From Periplaneta americana (taxonomy: Eukaryota; Arthropoda; Insecta; Blattodea; Blattidae): 64,000 bases of DNA. Location: positions 163,172,102-163,236,101 of the forward strand of contig NC_091132.1 in the NCBI RefSeq assembly GCF_040183065.1, written 5' to 3'. The notes beneath the pieces are model-generated. The model searched no databases and was not told where the DNA came from. It worked only from the letters and a program-made list of their open reading frames with translations. Position 1 is the first letter of the stretch. Each line of letters starts with the position of its first letter. Positions 56,801-63,868 of the stretch are shown here, piece by piece. A program made the translations under genes and the position numbers.

Positions 56801-59800
56801 AACATAGAAAATTATGAATTATATTAAAAGAAAACGAGATCCCAAACCAAATATTACAATCTATTTATAATAGGTACAAAGAACACAAAAACTGCCATTA
56901 GAGTAAATAATCAACTAACAGATTTTAAAACTATTAACACAGGGATACGACAGAGATGTCCTCTCTCGCCTCTGCTTTTTTATAATCCACCCAACATGAA
57001 CTCTATGTGAATGGGGTCTCCAAAACTCAAACAGAGCCTATGTTCCTATGAAGAGACGGACCAAAATAGATACAATCCTCTTCGCATATGACCAAGTTCT
57101 ATTGGCCACTTCAGAAGATGATCTCCAAAAGTCACTATATTCATTAAACACAGTTGCAAAAGACTATAATATGACCTTTTCTATAAAAAAGTAGAAAGTT
57201 ACGGTATGGCGTTTAAAGGTAAATATTCAGTAAGTAGTAAAATCTGTATTGAAAACAGAATTCTAGAAAAAGCGAACACATTTAACTATTTAGAGAACTG
57301 TCTTTCAATATGAAAAAGAAGAGGATATCGATGCTAAAATAAATAATTTCAGTTTTCAAACCTAATTTAGTACAGAAACATACAAGATTAAAGATGTACA
57401 ACATTTTAGCACGACTTACATTAGTCTATGGATCAGAAGCCCGGACTTGGACAAAAAAAGATGTTCGACATATAACTACTAACGAAATGAAATTCATGAG
57501 AAAAACAGCACAATACACACTTTGGGATAGAACACGAAATACAGAAATTTTGAAAGAATTGAACGTCCAACCTATAGTAAATTTTCTTCAAATCTATAGA
57601 GTTAATTGGAAACAGCATGTTTTGTATTATTTTATTTTATTGGGTTATTTTACGACGCTGTATCAACATCTAGGTTACTTAGCATATCAATGAAGTGAAG
57701 GTGATAGTGCCAGTGAAATGAGTCCGGGGTCCAGCACCGAAAGTTACCCAGCATTTGCTCGTATTGGGTTGAGGGAAAACCCCGGAAAAAAACCTCAACC
57801 AGGTAACTTGCCCCGACCAGAATTCGAACCCGGGCCACCTGGTTTCGCGACCAGACGCGCTGACCATTACTCCACAGGTGTGGACAACAGCATTTCGAGA
57901 GAATGCCAACAGAAAGATGGCCGAAGACAGGGTTACATTACCATCCTTCTGGACAAGAGAGGGAGAGAAATAACTCGTCCGGGCTTAATTGAGGATGACC
58001 ACGAGGACCCGGAAATTAATAGCAAACAAATATACTTACTTACTGGCTTTTAAGGAACCCGGAGGTTCATTGCCGCCCTCACATAAGCCCGCCATTCGTC
58101 CCTATTCTTAGCAAGATTAATCCAGTCTCTATCATATCCCACCTCCTTCATATCCATTTTAATATTATCTTCCCATCTACGTCTCGGCCTCCCCAAAGGT
58201 ATTTTCCCCTCTGGCCTCCCAACTAACACTCTATATGCATTTCTGGATTCACCCATACGTGCTACATGCCCTGCCCATCTCAAACGTCTGGATTTAATGT
58301 TCATAATTATGTCAGGTGAAGAATACAATGCGTGCAGTTCTGTGTTGTGTAACTTTCTCCATTCTCCTATAACTTCATCCCGCTTAGCCCCAAATATTTT
58401 CCTAAGCACCTTATTCTCAAACACCCTGAACCTATGTTCTTCTCTCAGAGTGAGAATCCAAGTTTCACAACCATACAGAAGAACCGCTAATATAACTGTT
58501 TTATAAATTCGAACTTTCAGATTTTTGGACAGCTGACTGGATGATACGAGCTTCTCAACCGAATAATAACACGCATTTCCCATATTTATTCTGCGTTTAA
58601 TTTCGTCCCGAGTGTCATTTATATTTGTTACTGTTGCTCCAAGATATTTGAATTTTTCCACCTCTTCAAAGTATAAATCTCCAACTTTTATAGTTCCATT
58701 TCGTACAATATTCTTATCACGAGACATAATCATATACTTAGTCTTTTCGGGATTTACTTCCAACCCTATCTCTTTACTTGCTTCAAGTAGAATTTCCGCG
58801 TTTTCCTTAATCGTTTGTGGATTTTCTCCTAACATATTCACGTCATCCACATAGACAAGAAGCTGATGTAACCCGTTCAATTCCAAACCCTCTGTGTTAT
58901 CCTGAACTTTCCTAATGGTATATTCTAGAGCGAAGTTACAAAGTAAAGGTGATAGTGCATGTCCCTGGTTTAGCCTGCAGTGAATTGGAAAAGCATCAGA
59001 TAGAAACTGGCCTATACGGACTCTGCTGTAAGTTTGACTAAGACACATTTTAATTAATCGAACTATTTTCTTGGGAATACCAAATTCAATAAGAATATTA
59101 TATAAAACTTCTCTCTTAACCGAGTCATACGCAGTTTTGAAATCTATGAATAACTGATGTACTGTACCCTTATACTCCCATTTCTGCAAACAAATATAAT
59201 CAATTAAATATGAATATTGTTGTAAAAATAAAATGTAATAATTAAGCACCATTGATTATCAATAATAAAATAAAATCTTGGAATATTACTATAAAATTAT
59301 ACATATACATAAAAGATTTTATTTAAAATTAGCATAGCCTTAATTAAGGCCTTCTGAGTGGTAGAAATGAAACTGTATAATATGCAGGGAATCTTTAAGA
59401 ATTCGCGAGAAGATTTTTTTAGTTTCAAAAGATGATACTGATAATTGTTTTAAAAATATATGTAAATTTTGGTAAAGAACTCCGAACACCAAAAAGTAAA
59501 CCTGTCACTGACCAATTAAAGAGAGGGATGTTATACTTGGCACTAAGGTAGGGAATACAAGGTTCATAAATGGCCCTCTTTTCCTGATCAATCTGATGAG
59601 CTTGGTTTAGATCTCTCTCCATGCGTATAGTTGGATCTATGATAATAGCCTTTTGTTGTTGCCTGTTTATTGCTATTATATCCGCTCTTCTGTGAGAGTC
59701 GTCTTCAGAAATGCAGTGGATCTCTTCATGAACTTCTCAACTCTTATATATTATTTTAATGTACCGAAGTACATATGATATTTCCATGCAGATATTCTGC

Positions 59801-61050
59801 GTCATCATATGATGAAAGAGTAATGGAACGGAGAAAAATTCCATCCGGCGCCAGGATTTGAACCTGGGTTTTCAGCTCTACGTGCTGATGCTTTATCCAC
59901 TAAGCCACACCGGATACCCACCCCAGCGTCGGACAGAATTGTCTCAGATTAAGTTCCAACTCTTGGGTTCCCTCTGGTGGCCGCCCTCTACACTACGTCA
60001 TAGATGTCTATGAACGTAGGACTGAAGTCCACACATGTGCTGAGGTGCACTCTTTATGAGTGACTAGTTGGCCGGGATCCGACGGAATAAGCGCCGTCTT
60101 AAATCACGAAGTGATTTACGCATATCATATATATTATTTTAATGTACCGAAATACATATGATATTTCCATGCAGATATTCTGTGTCATCATACGATGAAA
60201 GAGTAATGGAACAGAGAAAAATTCCCTCGTGTATCTGGTGCGGTTTAGTGGATAAAGCATTAGCATGTAGAGCTGAAAACCCGGGTTCAAATCCTGGCGC
60301 CGGAGGGAATTTTTCTCCGTTCCATTACTCTTTCTCAACCCTTGCTCCGAAGAAGACAGGCGATAGCTCCACGGACTCTATGATGCCTGTTGTTACACAA
60401 TAACTCTCCTTTCCGACAAAAGCCCAACACGTGGCCAAGAGTTTCTGTCTCGTTGCAGTCCGGTTAATGCCAAGACCATTAAAATAATGGCATGAGACCA
60501 TAGAGACCGCAACAGGACACTAGGTCTAGTGCTTGAATTGGATTATGATGATGAAGAAAAAAATAACTGTATTTCCTATATCAGATACAAACCAACAGTT
60601 TGGACACCTAACTTAGGATTAACTGAGAGTGACCAATATTCCATACTGGACTGTCAATTATATTAAAAGCAGATATGGCAAAAACTATCAGCGGGAATGA
60701 ATCGTCAAAATGTTTATGATTTAATGAATGTTCAGGATTGCAGTTTTTATGAAACAACTGGCGTGAATATCATTCCGAAGGATATGGGATAAAGAAATGG
60801 ACAATATAAGAAGAAACTGGTATCAGCTGGTCACCTGAATCTAGCAGACATATCAGCTGGTATATTAGAGAGGGAGAACTACCGACCAAGTCACTTCATG
60901 AACTTCACTCACCTTAAGTTCACTTTTCACGACGGGATAGTCATTTGGCACATGAGTTTCATCAAATGTCATCTCGGTTTTTACATCATAGCACTGGTCC
61001 ATACATTCCATCTTAATTCCAGTCACTTGTGGATCTAATACATTTCCTTC
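41231..61050 (-). CDS. ZF gene 2: modular C2H2 zinc-finger protein, four exons, 5'-partial (whole span)
   Basis: Minus-strand model: 61050..60913 (46 codons, phase 0), 51974..51837 (46 codons, phase 0), 47747..47665 (27 codons plus 2 nt), 41846..41231 (1 nt, then 204 codons plus stop). The split codon AG|C gives Ser, so the protein reads [15 protein letters not shown] across the last junction. All introns are GT-AG. The start exon, comparable to MDAIKMEPEVDP of ZF gene 1, was not found up to 64000 and presumably lies beyond. The encoded part is about 324 aa: two acidic modules, a short linker exon and a finger array. It is a tandem paralogue of ZF gene 1. Introns are 8.9, 4.1 and 5.8 kb and repeat-filled. 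Confidence 0.8.
41936..42492. mobile_element. GGCCGTGTCTCAA-family MITE, copy 3 (right-truncated)
   Basis: Starts GGTCGTGTCTCAAAGCTCAA after TTA and follows the family body to about 42490, where copy 4 begins. Interrupted by the SINE family B tail at 42178..42304. Confidence 0.75.
42178..42304 (+). mobile_element. SINE family B, 5'-truncated
   Basis: ATGCTGGGTAACTTTCGGTG to AAAGCGTCGTAAAATAACCC and an A-rich tail, nested in the MITE copy 41936..42492. Confidence 0.8.
42493..42951. mobile_element. GGCCGTGTCTCAA-family MITE, copy 4 (right-truncated)
   Basis: Starts GGACGTGTCTCAAAGCT after TTA, in the opposite orientation to copy 3, and runs to about 42950, where the family's right end is missing. 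Confidence 0.7.
42965..43716. mobile_element. GGCCGTGTCTCAA-family MITE, copy 5
   Basis: Left GGCGGTGTCTCAAAGCT after TTA; reversed right end GGCCGTGTCTCAAAACT before TAA. It carries an extra stretch of about 200 bp near 43310..43515 and a poly(T) run at 43259..43276 not seen in copies 1 and 2. Confidence 0.75.
43720..45004. other. Interval without supported genes
   Basis: Contains a plus-strand frame of 88 codons at 43890..44156 (it ends [14 protein letters not shown]) and a minus-strand frame of 114 codons at 44617..44961 (it contains [20 protein letters not shown]). Neither matches a domain I recognise; the second resembles words I recall from repeated insect sequences. I do not call either a gene. 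Confidence 0.4.
45005..45844. repeat. 56-bp tandem array, 15 units
   Basis: The unit runs AGCTAATCAGCATTAGTTTC to TATCTTAAATACT with an exact 56-bp period. Fifteen units fill 840 bp. By eye they are identical apart from the first few bases of unit 1 and a T-to-C change (TATCTCAAATACT) shared by units 14 and 15. The unit is not a multiple of three and has no open frame. Confidence 0.97.
45845..46812. other. Gene-free stretch right of the 56-bp array
   Basis: Short minus-strand frames (45836..46135, 46459..46641) have no recognised domain. No TIR pair noted. Confidence 0.45.
46813..47070 (+). mobile_element. SINE family B, near full length
   Basis: TCCACACCTGTGGAGTAACG head, CCGGTCGGGGCAAATTACCC B-box side, GTTGAGGTTTTCCCGGGG centre, AAGCGTCGTAAAATAACC tail with an A-rich end. 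Confidence 0.88.
47071..47660. other. Gene-free intron stretch with GACA/GATA-rich simple repeats
   Basis: The part 47385..47520 is rich in GACAGACAGA and ATGGATGG words. It gives long but low-complexity frames on both strands. It belongs to the last intron of ZF gene 2. Confidence 0.6.
47665..47747 (-). CDS. ZF gene 2, 83-nt linker exon
   Basis: Between a CTTTTGCAG acceptor and a TGAGAG|GTGAGT donor. It starts in phase 0 and leaves 2 nt. It encodes [20 protein letters not shown] and GNEDCTE, with the VKQE sumoylation-type motif. The 2-nt overhang AG fits exactly the 1-nt start C of the terminal exon (Ser). ZF gene 1 has no equivalent exon that I can see. Confidence 0.8.
48050..48345 (+). 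mobile_element. LINE C-terminal fragment
   Basis: The frame reads [40 protein letters not shown] and [17 protein letters not shown]. This is the region with a cysteine-histidine knuckle (CPLC..H..C) at the end of Jockey/R1-like LINE polymerases, usually after the RNase H-like part. Truncated at both ends. Confidence 0.65.
48548..49245 (-). mobile_element. RTE-like LINE fragment, copy 4
   Basis: The minus strand carries the polymerase end with frame changes. [20 protein letters not shown] and [19 protein letters not shown] are intact around 49033..49218, and the LRWAGHVA region is recognisable near 48780. Ends near the AAGTATG word at 48548. Confidence 0.8.
49495..50770 (+). mobile_element. 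LINE polymerase fragment (second family)
   Basis: In changing frames the plus strand gives [78 protein letters not shown] and later [20 protein letters not shown]. These are the fingers and palm of a non-LTR reverse transcriptase and its C-terminal tail. The catalytic Y-x-DD segment is damaged (MFADD expected near 50125). Related to the older LINE at 53140..57960. Confidence 0.75.
50797..50920 (-). mobile_element. SINE family C fragment
   Basis: GACGCTCGCAACTGCAGAGA, TTTTGTCCCGCAGGAGTTCT and CTGTCGCATTTAAGCACACC match 3385..3594. The tRNA-like head is replaced by an ATG/GATGAT microsatellite at 50920..50945. Confidence 0.8.
51180..52130. repeat. Duplicated block around exon B of ZF gene 2 (partner 60690..61210)
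   Basis: Beyond the exon itself, intron words match between the blocks: AAGAAATGGACA on the far side, GAGCGACAACTACCAACCAA versus GAGGGAGAACTACCGACCAA next to the donor, and ATTATTAAATCCTGACATTA versus CTATTATTAAATCCTAATGT beyond the acceptor. The whole exon plus flanking intron was duplicated. Confidence 0.65.
51837..51974 (-). CDS. ZF gene 2, exon B: 46-aa acidic module
   Basis: 138 nt, TGTTGCAG acceptor and GTTGAG|GTGAGT donor, phase 0 at both ends. Encodes [20 protein letters not shown] followed by [18 protein letters not shown] and PIGRSEVE. It shares [14 protein letters not shown] with exon 3 of ZF gene 1, and EMTF[ED]E with exon A (60913..61050). It contains IKKE and LKSE sumoylation-type motifs. 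The function is unknown. Confidence 0.85.
52272..53066 (+). mobile_element. RTE-like LINE, internally deleted copy
   Basis: A 5' part (TGTATTGTGGGTCCCTGTCA, GGTTGCGGATCGAGGAGATG, TTGGGGGTTGGGCGAACGGC) is joined near 52465 to the polymerase end. The frame 52641..52940 reads [40 protein letters not shown] and [17 protein letters not shown], then shifts. The 3' end is AAAAGCCAGTCAGTAAGTG. Confidence 0.85.
54728..56463. mobile_element. hAT-like transposon, 1.7 kb, nested in the Harbinger element
   Basis: TIR CAGAGCAGTGTATATTAGAG at the left and, reversed, CAGAGCAGTGTATATTGGAG at the right, about 33 bp with two differences. A perfect 8-bp duplication ATTAGAAC lies at 54720-54727 and 56464-56471. 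The CAG start and 8-bp TSD are diagnostic for hAT. No transposase frame was found. Contains the RTE-like fragment at 55577. Confidence 0.88.
55577..56250 (-). mobile_element. RTE-like LINE fragment nested in the hAT-like element
   Basis: On the minus strand it matches the 58033..59190 copy from the PEGKRPLG region to the YVDD region (AACAAGCTGT, CCGCATAGACAACAAGC on plus). Both ends are truncated and frames are broken. It is the innermost layer of this part of the stack. Confidence 0.82.
57621..57885 (-). mobile_element. SINE family B, full length, nested in the LINE
   Basis: Tail to head on plus: TTATTTTACGACGCTGTATC, GGGGTCCAGCACCGAAAG, CCAACCAGGTAACTTGCCCC-type centre (here CTCAACCAGGTAACTTGCCC), GAATTCGAACCCGGGCCACC, TTACTCCACAGGTGTGGAC. 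The short direct repeat AACAGCATKTT flanks it, and removing one copy restores VNWKQHFERMP of the host LINE. Confidence 0.9.
58033..59190 (-). mobile_element. RTE-like LINE, best copy: polymerase from the fingers to the C-terminus
   Basis: An open frame of about 380 codons covers reverse transcriptase boxes: [40 protein letters not shown] with [11 protein letters not shown] (for GCPLSP), and [14 protein letters not shown] with the YVDD catalytic pair. The C-terminal tail follows: [60 protein letters not shown] and [20 protein letters not shown], ending AMNLRVP. The first catalytic Asp is in FIDFK. It is 5'-truncated at about 59190: the endonuclease and N-terminal boxes are absent. The short 3' tail is AAAAGCCAGTAAGTAAGTAT, so the 3' UTR is almost nil, as in RTE elements. 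The frame's first codons up to 59252 are probably host sequence. Young, but not a full-length active copy. Confidence 0.9.
59410..59745 (-). mobile_element. R2-like LINE C-terminal fragment
   Basis: The minus strand reads [60 protein letters not shown] and [31 protein letters not shown] corresponds to the restriction-like endonuclease core of R2-type LINEs (R.PDI..., D.T.RFE). Homologous to 62560..63700. Confidence 0.65.
59745..60335. mobile_element. SINE family A inverted pair
   Basis: The left copy is on minus (GAACCTGGGTTTTCAGCTCT, GATGCTTTATCCACTAAGCC, body to about 60108). The right copy is on plus (GGTTTAGTGGATAAAGCATT, CGGGTTCAAATCCTGGCGCC at about 60280). Both outer parts repeat AATGTACCGAARTACATATG. 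It is a head-to-head pair like those at 3643 and 62802. Confidence 0.8.
60913..61050 (-). CDS. ZF gene 2, exon A: 46-aa acidic module
   Basis: 138 nt, GTTGCAG acceptor and CTTAAG|GTGAGT donor, phase 0 at both ends. Encodes [20 protein letters not shown] followed by [18 protein letters not shown] and PVVKSELK. It shares N[VL]LDP..[AT]G.K.ECMD with exon 3 of ZF gene 1 and EMTF[ED]E with exon B. Three sumoylation-type motifs: IKME, VKTE, VKSE. It is the most 5' exon of this gene seen in the window. Confidence 0.85.
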
Positions 61051-61209
61051 CTGCAACACACAAAGTTAGTAATTATGAAAAATATCAGTTGATCACTAGA
61101 AACAAGTGATTATTTTTAATGTCTATGCACGCTATTATTAAATCCTAATGTCAACGAACACATGTGTATATGCTCCAGAGTCAGTAGTGACATAATTTGT
61201 ACAAAAAGC

Positions 61210-61884
61210 TTCATTATGTAGCATGTAAATTTATTTATGCTCGACCATGCCGAAATGTAGTAATTATACACCTGGTAGCAGCCCTTTAAATGGGCCACAT
61301 TAAAGTACACCTATTCATTAAAGTTCAGGTGTTCCACAAATCAGAAAACACCATTGTAGCAATATGAAAGCGCACGTACCGATTATTCTCGTATATGCAA
61401 TCGAAAGACAACTAGCGAAACGTCACGGAGGTTGGTAATTCAATACTGTCGCAGAAGGTTATATTCTGTTACTATAATAATTAGCGTTAATTGTAAATAA
61501 TATTCAAATAAATTCAATTTGTCATCTCGTGTTTCAATGTCTAAATCAATTTCAAGGTTATATCAAGATTAATGTTTATTTTACTCTCTAGATTATATCA
61601 AGGTCAATGACATCTGTTTGTCGGAAAAAATCAATACTTTCGCGTCTGCGCACATCTCAAAATTTACGAGATATTGCACAAGGTCAGTTCCGTTCCCCAG
61701 TCAGATAAGAATGATATGAATACTTATGAATAATTTCAAGTTATAAATATATTAGAGCATAAAAAGTCGTATGAAACTTGCCTATAATGGTAATAAAGAC
61801 GCTCGTATGAAAATTAAGAAAATCGCTTGCGCTCGTTTCATAAACATACTCGCGTCTTAATTACTACAATTATAGGATCGTTGC
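61210..61884. other. Gene-free intron stretch
   Basis: AT-rich sequence 5' of exon A of ZF gene 2. No exon opening like MDAIKMEPE and no repeat ends were recognised. Confidence 0.5.
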
Positions 61885-62140
61885 ATATTGTATTATTATT
61901 TATATTACGACGCTTTATCAACATCTTAGATTATTTAGCATTTGAATGAGATGACGGTGATAATGCCGGTGAAATGAGTCTGGGGTCCAACTCCGAAAGT
62001 TACCCAGCATTTGCTCATATTGGGTTGAAGGAAAACCGCGGAAAAAACCTCAACCAGGTAACTTGGTTCCACCCGGAATTGAATCCGGTCCACCTGGTTT
62101 CGTGGCTAGACGCGCTAAATGTTAGTCCACAGGTGTGGAC
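61885..62140 (-). mobile_element. SINE family B, diverged copy
   Basis: Tail TTACGACGCTTTATCAACAT, centre CTCAACCAGGTAACTTGGTT, head AGTCCACAGGTGTGGAC on plus, i.e. minus orientation. Confidence 0.85.
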
Positions 62141-62559
62141 TGTAGGATGTAAACGAATGCTGTACAATAAGATATTGTTTTGCTCAAGCAGATACTTATT
62201 TCCTTACCCTATTCTCACATATAAATATATTTCATTTCTGAGTGACTGTTAAGCTATTACAGAAAATGTATGACTGGAAATGTGAAACTAAATTTTTAAT
62301 AATTCCATTAGATGTTTCTTCTGAGAGTAATCAGTGACAGAAAATAGTACAGTTGTCAACTGCAATGTTGATTCCACGACTTCTAACGTCTCTTACTACA
62401 ACGAACAAGTTCGAATGAAGGCTATTTAATCTGTAACTCAAAGTTATGACCAAGGTAAGAAATAAATGAAAGTCATGTTTTAAGCAGTAACATCTCCTTG
62501 CTGATGAAACTGATAGTAAGTCATCACAAATAACCTATTCTTCCAGTTTAGTAACTGAA

Positions 62560-63700
62560 TTTGTTAGGAGCAAAGGCCGATGAAACTTGACTCAACCCAT
62601 TGCAAAAGATGCGACAAGCAAGAAACGCTTCCTCACGTCTTGTGTTTCTGCCATCATGGAGAATTGCTCCAAATCAACAGACATAATACAGTTTCTTCTC
62701 TCATTGCATCTTCAATCCGTCAGAATGCTTCCTATGAGGTTTATGAGGAGGTTGGTTGCGTCTCTTCTGATGGCTCTACTAGACGTGCTGATATCATAAT
62801 TATGCAAATCTAATCTTACAGGTAAAGCTTCCTGTAAAGCAGATTTGAATAATTTCAAGGGAAAAATTGTTCCGGGGCCGTGTATCGATCCCGGGACCTC
62901 TGGTTGAACGTACCAGCGCTCTGCCACTGAGCTACCCGGGAACTCTACCCGACACCGTCTCAACTTTCCCCTTTATATCCACACAACTCGCGTGGGCTGA
63001 TGAAACGCCAGAGACCCACATCGAGTGCACACAAACTTTGTGTGACTTGAAATTGTGGCCCCGGAACAATTTTTCCCTTGAAATTATTCAAATCTGCTTT
63101 ACAGAAAGCTTTACCTGAAAGATTAGATTTGCATAATATATACGTCACTGTGTACGTTAACAGAAAACATTTCAAGTCACAAAGAGTTTGTGTGCACTCG
63201 ATGTGGGTCTCTGGCGTTTCGTCAGCCCACGCGAGTTGTGTGGATATAAAGGGGAAAGTTGAGACGGTGTCTGGTAGAGTTCCCGGGTAGCTCAGTGGCA
63301 GAGCGCTGGTACGTTCAACCAGAGGTCCCGGGATCGATACCCGGCCCCGAAACAATTTTTCCCTTGAAATTATTCATCATCATAATTGATAGGCAGAAGG
63401 ATAAGGGTGTCATTCTTGATCCCACAATCCGTTTCGAGATGCTTGAGCAACAGCCACAAAAGGTGTATCATAAAAAACAAGTCATATATGAGCCTTGTTG
63501 TCAGCATCTTGGAGCACAATACCACATCACACATTGGACAGTTTTTGGGCTCATGTTCGGTACCCGTGGAACGATCCCACGAGAAACTTTAAATCAACTT
63601 AAACAATTTAAAATTTCTGATGCAACGATTGATGCCATAGGATCTCATGTGTTAAAATCATCCTTAGCTATAATTAGTAATCATTTGTACCCAACAAACT
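62560..63700 (+). mobile_element. R2-like LINE C-terminal part: zinc knuckle plus restriction-like endonuclease
   Basis: The left frame (62580..62800) reads LDSTHCKRCDKQETLPHVLC, the CX2C...HX4C knuckle, then RHNTVSSLIASSIRQNASYE and VYEEVGCVSSDGSTRRADII. After the SINE-pair insertion (62802..63378, one ATCATAATT removed) it continues in frame IIDRQKDKGVILDPTIRFEM, LEQQPQKVYHKKQVIYEPCC, WTVFGLMFGTRGTIPRETLN and SHVLKSSLAIISNHLY. RRADII and DPTIRFE fit the endonuclease motifs of R2-type, early-branching LINEs. Upstream polymerase sequence is not present. The 3' part after about 63700 is hydrophobic and unrelated. Confidence 0.72.
62802..63378. mobile_element. SINE family D inverted pair with target duplication
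   Basis: The left copy is on minus (GATCCCGGGACCTCTGGTTG, AGCGCTCTGCCACTGAGCTA). The right copy is on plus (CGGGTAGCTCAGTGGCAGAG, CCAGAGGTCCCGGGATCGAT). Outer tails are AATTTTTCCCTTGAAATTAT types. A direct repeat ATCATAATT flanks at 62793-62801 and 63379-63387. A third partial tail copy (63050..63135) sits in the middle. The tRNA-like heads lack pairing acceptor ends. Confidence 0.85.
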
Positions 63701-63868
63701 TTTATTGTTTCTTTGTTTTCGTATCATTTATCTTAATGTTTTCTTTTTCCTTTCAAATTGTCACACTATTGATTTTAATGATTACTCTTTATGAATTGAT
63801 CAGTAGGCAGATCTATTCGAACCCTTATTTAGGGCGGCCTAAAAAATTAAAATTAATCTGTATAATAC

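Larger units (their letters stand above)
53140..57965 (+). mobile_element. Old LINE (family of 49495..50770), host of a nested insertion stack
   Basis: Left piece 53140..53372 reads [16 protein letters not shown] and later [10 protein letters not shown]. Right piece 56611..57965 continues [18 protein letters not shown]. Omitting the element 53373..56610 and one TTA restores [15 protein letters not shown] in one frame, which proves the insertion. Further right, [20 protein letters not shown] holds the catalytic box (FAYD for FADD), followed by [21 protein letters not shown] family B SINE interrupts NWKQ-H-FERMP at 57621. Many stops and frame changes: an old copy. Confidence 0.8.

Noticed and set aside
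57650-58053. Frames on both strands of 60-110 codons at the SINE
   Set aside because: They are translations of the family B SINE, which recurs non-coding elsewhere in the window.
62870-63350. Two tRNA-like segments (AGCTCAGTGGCAGAGCGCTG)
   Set aside because: They belong to an inverted SINE pair with one target duplication; they have no proper acceptor stem and no discriminator context.
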